Assembly (NCBI GenBank): GCA_009746045.1
Contig: RPFO01000524.1
Coordinates: 1-50,583, forward strand
Reading direction: 5' to 3'
DNA: 50,583 nt
Origin: Mesostigma viride
Lineage: Eukaryota; Streptophyta; Mesostigmatophyceae; Mesostigmatales; Mesostigmataceae
Shown here: one piece after another, positions 45,350 to 50,583 of the stretch
Layout of the letters: every line of letters begins with the position of its first letter
Numbering within the stretch: position 1 is the first letter of the stretch
Translations under genes and position numbers: made by a program
Notes under the pieces: model-generated
The model's database searches: none
What the model was told of the DNA's origin: nothing
The model's input: only the letters and a program-made list of their open reading frames with translations

Positions 45350-48300
45350 TTGCGGTCCTGGAGCGACAAGTACATCGAGAACAAGGGGTACAAAATTGCC
45401 AATGACATCTTTCCTATCATGGCGGAACGCGTGAAAGCAAACAACCACAGGACGCCAGAGATGAGCGCGGAGGTTCTGTCTTGCGCAGCTTCAAGACTAA
45501 ATGCCATGGTGGCGGAGAGCAACGGCATTAAGAAGAGGAAGAACTGTGACGACGGGCTTCCTGAAAGTTGGGCGGAATCTCTTCGGGATAACATCAAGAA
45601 GGCTTTTGGCGACTTGGGAACATCTGAGAAGGATCGTGGGCTTAGGTGGGCCTTGTGTGGACTTGTTACGAAGGCAATGGAGGGCGTCCCGGACAGGATT
45701 GTGGAGCGCGCGTTCGGGATTGACAGGCGCTTTGTCGCAACTGTTCGGGGTCACAGGGATGGAATGGAAGAAGGGGAGGACGACCTTTTGATGAGTGCGC
45801 CAGAGAGGAGAGGAGGAAAAACGAGCTTCCGACGGAAGTCATTGCCCTGATACAAGCGTGCTGGAGGGATGATAACTTGACGCGGGCGTCTCCGAACATG
45901 AAGGATGTTCATTGTGAATGGACAAGAAAGGATTACAAACATACACTAGCGTTTTCGGAGGGTGCGCGCTACTATACTGTCTCCAAGTCGAAGATTTACG
46001 AAGTGTTCATTTCCCGCCATCCGGAGTTGAAGCCACCGCGGCGGATGGACAGTAGGGAGGGGGGGGGGGGAGGGAGAGGAGGGTGTGAGGGGGGGAAATC
46101 AGGTGATTTTGGAGACGGAGGCAGGGATGTCAATGCTACGCACGAATCAGAAGAGCACAGTTCATGTGGGATACACTACTTTTTGCAAGCATATGCCCGC
46201 ATGCGTCAAGGGGCGGTGGAAAATGCGGAACTTGTGCGCATGCCAGCACCACACTACCATGCAGTCCATGGTTGGGGGGTTGGCCAAATTTCGTGCAACT
46301 TTTCATGCCAGATGCGAGTGCGGACCTGAATGCCACGCGTGCGATCATGGTAGCCAGCTCGACGTGGGGTCGTCCGTGCCCACATGTTCCATTTTCAAAG
46401 CCACTCACACGACAGAGTGGGTGAACAAGTTTACTTGTGAGGTGGAGGGGATGAGGGAGGGGGGAGGTTCGAGGTCGTCTGTGGGGTCGTCGCGGCCGCA
46501 GGTTCAGCCTTTTCAGGGCGAACTTGAGGATCTGCCCATGCATGGGAGGGTGCTGGACGACGAGGAAGGGGTGCCCGATCATGACCTGGGCGAGGAGTTG
46601 GGGGTTTGCTCGATCCGGCGTAAGGCTTGTGTGTTGGGCACTTGCCTGGCTCCCAAGTGTGGAATTCGGAACTTCATGTTATGCGAACGGGAGGAGGCTT
46701 CCAACCACCTGATTTCATGGACCAGATACGAGATGCAGGATGTGCCGCCGGGTGCGGTTCTTGGGCCAGAGGTAATTTTTAGTGGAGTGGTTGCGCCCCA
46801 AGGCGTTTCTTTTGCAATGTTTCCTGAAGTTCTTGGGCCAGAGGTAATTTTTAGTGGAGTGGTTGCGCCCCAAGGCGTTTCTTTTTCAATTTTTCCTGAG
46901 GTCCTGTCTTTTTTCTTTCTACAGGTCATTGGTGGGTCGAAGTTGATGTCTTTTCTGTATGTGCACACTGCGCATATGCAGGACGACTGTGACGAGATCG
47001 CAAAGGCTGGTGGGCAGCGATTGACGCAAGTCGACGTCAAGTCCACACCAACGGAGCTAAAGGAGGCAATTGTGGACAAGTGGCCGGACTTCATCCAGCA
47101 TTGCTTCAACGCGTGGTGGCAAGCGGACGCCTCCAAGGAATGTCTCTCAAGGATGCGGGTGGGGGACCTTGTATGCCACACAGATTACGCCGAGAACTAC
47201 CAGTCTTACACCTATCACAATCTCCAAGCACAGTATTGGCATCCAGTCACATTCGTCCTTATGCCCTGGATCGTGCGCTACTTGGATCCAGCGTCGGGAA
47301 AGGTCGTGAGAAGGGAGTTTCACTTCATCGGACAGGGCGGAATGAAAAGGGACGGGCGGGCCCTCCGTTTTGCTATCCTCAAAATCCTGGCGACACTACG
47401 GTCAGAAGGGGTAGAGGTGAAGCGCTTCATTGGGTGGTCGGACAATTGCTCCATGCAGTTCAAGTCAAGGAATGTGATCGCGGAAGTGGCCCGGCTGCTG
47501 ACGGAGGATCCGCACCTGGAGTCATTTGAGTGGAATTACTTTGGGGAGCAGCACGGAAAGGGGGAGGTGGATGGAGCTGGTGGGACTGTGAAGTGCATGT
47601 TGAGGAGGTGGCACATCAGGGAAGAGAACCAGGACAAACAGACGGCCGCCCAGTTGGTGGAGAATCTGGCGTCGGGGGCGGTGGGCGGGACCACAACGAC
47701 CAGGCGTAACTTCTTCGAGTTCCCCGAGGTAATTAAGTGTACAGTCCTCGTTCAGGGAATAGTTACGCCGGCCGTCGTTTCTAGGGCGTTCTTGGAGTCC
47801 TGGCGATCAGGAGTGCTTAATAAAACACAACTAGCTCGATGGTCTCGTAACTTCAACTTTCCCTTGTGCAAATCTTGTCTTCGACGCGCAGGTGCTTCCT
47901 TACAGCCCAGGGCGCGGCGAAATCAAAGGAGTGAAGAAGGCGCACTGGTGGCGCATGGACAAGTCGAATGTGACGCGCTTAATGCTGCGCCAGTATTCCT
48001 GCTATTGTGGCGGTGCGTGCGCCGAGGAAAGGTGGTGGGATTGTCGAAAGGAGTGGACCGACATGGACGGCTGGAATGTGGGAGGTGCTCGGATGAAGCT
48101 CCACAAACTGGGGGAGCCAGTGCAAAGGAACCCAAACGGACAAGGGGGGCACGCAGGGACGCGACTGAACAGACTACAGGCAGAGAGGACGATGATGGGA
48201 AGGAGACTGAAGCTGCGAGACATTTTTGCCGTCGAGTCCTACTCTGGTGATGAGTCCCACGATCCAGATCATCCATATTGGCTAGCGGAAGTCTTGCAGG

Positions 48301-48623
48301 AGCCTTATCAGGTGGCCGCTACTTTCGTGAGGCGAGTGGCCGACAGAAACGGCAAGGTCGATAGGGAGTTGTTCCGTAAGGGACAATGGGTGGTGGGGGT
48401 GCGCTACTGGGACAGATTTCCGGGTATGGCGACGATGTTCAAAATGGACGCCGATGCCCAACCTGAACAGCCAAACTTGGTCAATTGCTACCTGTGCATG
48501 GACGCGGGGTTCGAACACACCATTGTTGTCAACCCAGCTAACAATCGCCAGGCCATCTTGACCATTCCGACAGACGTCGAGAAACGGCTCACGAACTTGG
48601 CCAAGAAGAGACCTGTTCAGTAG
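45350..48623 (+). CDS. Probable DDE-type transposase-like protein, multi-exon, with two frameshifts
   Basis: Coding segments: 45350 to about 45770, about 45781 to 46060 (other frame, RPFDECAREERRKNELPTEV to PELKPPRRM), about 46085-46771, 46925-47728 and 47892-48623. A Cys/His-rich part (CKHMPACVKGRWKMRNLCAC, then CECGPECHACDHG) precedes HTDYAENYQSY, IGWSDNCSMQFKSRN and YFGEQHGKGEVDGAGGTVK, followed by a Cys cluster (YSCYCGGACAEERWWDC) and a C-terminal domain (WVVGVRYWDRFPG). DYAENY / SD-x4-QFK / HGKGxxDGxGG is the pattern of a widespread uncharacterised family in animals and protists. I read the Asp/Asp/Glu-Asp as a putative DDE catalytic set. The shift near 46060 is at a 12-G run. The N-terminus is uncertain: an acceptor-like CATCCTCAG ends at about 45210, but a stop at 45257 blocks that frame. 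Confidence 0.6.
46772..46924 (+). other. Intron 1 of the transposase-like gene, with duplicated 5' splice site
   Basis: Begins GTAATTTTTAG and ends TTTCTTTCTACAG. A 72-bp segment that includes the exon end CTTGGGCCAGAG and the donor is present twice in tandem, so a second identical donor lies at 46844. All three outcomes (153 nt removed, 81 nt removed, or none) keep frame and have no stop. Each copy holds GTTGCGCCCCAAGGCGTTT (46790 and 46862), a degenerate version of the upstream CGCCGGCCG motif. Confidence 0.7.
47729..47891 (+). other. Intron 2 of the transposase-like gene
   Basis: 163 nt, GTAATT...CGCGCAG, between CCCGAG and GTGCTTCCTTAC. Splicing gives FEFPE-VLPYSPGRGEIKGVKK in one frame, whereas read-through changes frame. 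It contains GTTACGCCGGCCGTCGTTTC at 47762, identical in core to the upstream array. Confidence 0.8.
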
Positions 48624-49418
48624 GCCAGCTCGCCCGGGCTTGGTTGGACGAGGTGGACAGCCTTGAGAGCACGTGCTTCGTTGTGAGCACTTGCCTTTCA
48701 GCCGTGATTTGCAAACGAGTTCCTTGTCCTGAATTGTAAAGCTCGATTCATGCTCTTTTAAGGAAGTGTATAATATTATCCAGATCATGTATATATTTTA
48801 AAAATATAATTACTTACAGCAGAGTGAAATCACTCAAACCAAAGCAAACGCCCAGCTATAAACCTATGTACAGAGCCATGTCAAAGCTCTATACTACGAT
48901 AAGACCAATGGAAACGCCTAACGGGAGGAACCTAATAGCCCTGCTGCACCGCAAAATCAGCCCGCGTACGGCGGAGCATGATGTCAGCCATGGCCCGAGT
49001 CAGCGCCACCGACAAGCGCTGACGCCAATATGACGTCCAGGTCCGCGCCGACCATGTATATATTTAGATCTAGACCTGAGTTCAAATAACATTTCTTAGA
49101 GGGCTGAGATGCGCGAGGTCCAGCATACATGTATATATCCATGGAGACATGTTACAAACTCAAATGTTTCATTGTACGTACCACTAGCTCGTCGACGGGG
49201 GTATCCCATGTAATGTATGATTTATGAATTAATTAATCGCTTAATTGTACAATTTAAATGGATCATGAACTTGTCAAGTGGCCTAATTTGGTTTATTTGG
49301 TTCATCATTTATTGATCTCAATCATTCTTAATTGAATCTCGAGCAATAGCAATCGTGAAGCAGATCCTAATCATGTGATTCGCATAATGAGAATAGGCAA
49401 CAAGTGCTACTTTGAGGA
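48624..49418. other. No gene seen
   Basis: 3' flank of the transposase-like gene and AT-rich spacer with TGTATATATTTA repeated near 48788 and 49052. No ORF is worth reporting. Confidence 0.5.
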
Positions 49419-49699
49419 ATGCGGGGTTGGTCAGGTTATTATAGAGCTAGAGCTACAAACGGCACATATATTGCAAACTTTGCGCTCCAGGCATGGAATT
49501 TCAAAAGTACCAAAATTGGAGCAGTAGATGTTGGGGACGCCCAGGTCATGGAGAGACCTGCGGAAGGCTCCCCACGATCCAGTGACCAGGATCATAGAGG
49601 CTCATCAGATGAGAGCGATCTAGACTCCAGAGTGGAACAAGGGGGAGACGGGCGCAACCGGGAGGTGCTCCAGGGGGGGTTCCAGCAGCAGCAGCAGCC

Positions 49700-49730
<31 letters not shown>

Positions 49731-49811
49731 CAGCAACAGCAGCAGCAGCACCAGCAGCAGCAGCTACCACAGCAGCAACAAACCCATGGGGCCATATTAT
49801 GGGGACCCTGA
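49419..49811 (+). CDS. Polyglutamine ORF, function unknown
   Basis: 130 codons. An unremarkable N-terminus is followed by an acidic Ser/Asp/Arg-rich stretch (PAEGSPRSSDQDHRGSSDES) and a CAG-encoded Gln tract with Pro and His interruptions (49683-49785). After the stop another frame remains open (ECMLPAPGGPPIPGPSWRAS to RTRADFAAGAAQLN, about 49810-50035), so a frameshift may hide a longer protein. No known domain. It could be an exon or a gag-type remnant. Confidence 0.3.
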
Positions 49812-50583
49812 CTGCCGGCTTCTTTAAGGAGTGCATGCTGCCGGCTCCGGGAGGACCGCCTATACCTGGACCTAGCTGGAGGGCCAGCAGGCCCCTTGGT
49901 CAGCGCGTACCTGGACATCATAATGCATCATGGCGCCAACGCCTTTCGGTATAACGATTACCCCGGCGGGCTATGGTGGCTGACATCTTGCTCCGCCGCA
50001 CACGAGCTGACTTTGCGGCCGGCGCAGCACAGTTAAATTAGGCTGTTTTACTTCATTTCGCGGTGTGGATCGAGTGTCCCATGCCCGCTGTATAGTTGTT
50101 TTGTCGTGGTATCTCTTGTTAGCGCTGGCTTTGTTTATTTTTACGTGGGTGCCTTTACTCTGCTGTAAGTAATTATATTTTTTAATGTATATATCGATCA
50201 TTGAGAATGATAAGTTACGGAGGTGAGAGCTAGGGGCATGCAACATAATAAGGAAAACCCGGAAAAGAAGAAGAGCCCTGAAGAAATTAATAGGAATCTG
50301 ACACGGACAGCCAAGGATCACGTCAGCTGCACAATTTGCACAACTAACTACATCACAAAACTACGACACGCATCAACAATGTATATATACATGTGTGTGT
50401 GCATGTGTACTTTCCCTATCAACCTTTCTTGTTACCCTCTGTCTCCCTCCATGCAGGTCTTCCTACTAGCTAGAGATAGCCACGCGGCTCCCGCGGCCTT
50501 CGCGTCTTCGATCCCTCTCAGACAGTTACCCTAGTCCTTCCACGGTGTTGGGTCGCCATGCGTCCAGGCATGTAGCTGTCTCA
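49812..50583. other. No confident gene; acceptor-like site near the end
   Basis: Contains a TATATATACATGTGTGTGTG stretch near 50380-50410. CTGTCTCCCTCCATGCAG (ending 50457) looks like a 3' splice site followed by a GC-rich open segment to 50533. That is too little to call an exon. Confidence 0.3.

Overview
The window is eukaryotic and dominated by repeats and mobile elements. GT-AG introns interrupt a coding region, Ty3/gypsy- and Ty1/copia-type polyprotein genes are present, and there are very long microsatellite and satellite arrays but no operons. The style (large repeat-rich genome, cytosine methyltransferase inside a retroelement, polyalanine/polyglutamine-rich proteins) fits an alga or other protist, but I cannot name the species.

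Layout. 1-2255: purine-only microsatellites interrupted by a (GTAAGC)n block. 2256-3011: a ~370-bp tandem repeat. 3184-3932: a large inverted repeat with a tRNA-like T-arm. 3933-6034: no recognisable gene. 6035-37100: one ~71-bp satellite array (about 17 kb if inserts are removed) that switches orientation at 14687/14688 and is interrupted by three insertions. These are (i) 7751-13166, a gypsy-like fragment with a retropepsin fused to a DNMT3-like C5 cytosine methyltransferase, joined to an inverted gag-like fragment; (ii) 27214-29125, a non-coding element with split direct repeats; and (iii) 29370-35976, a degraded copia-like retrotransposon in the order gag, zinc knuckle, integrase, protease, reverse transcriptase, RNase H. 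37372-37865: a ~30-bp minisatellite. 38422-40426 and 42135-44429: two more split-direct-repeat elements, the second on the minus strand. 44560-45140: a ~227-bp tandem array built around a CGCCGGCCGKCG core. 45350-48623: a multi-exon gene for a probable DDE-type transposase-like protein whose introns carry the same or a related core. 48624-50583: mostly empty, with one polyglutamine ORF.

The most unusual items are the three elements at 27214, 38422 and 42135. They have different sequences but one shared architecture, P1 - G-rich 15/16-mer - Q1 - spacer - P2 - ~0.83-0.89 kb non-coding interior - Q2. The spacers and junctions are homologous and Q always ends in CCGATT. This P-Q-P-interior-Q order matches the split direct repeats of DIRS/PAT/Ngaro tyrosine-recombinase retrotransposons. 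One copy sits in the satellite with an empty site that can be read at base level and no target duplication. I infer a family of non-autonomous elements.

Most coding regions are broken by frameshifts, several at G-runs, so pseudogenisation and uncorrected long-read indels cannot be separated from this sequence alone.
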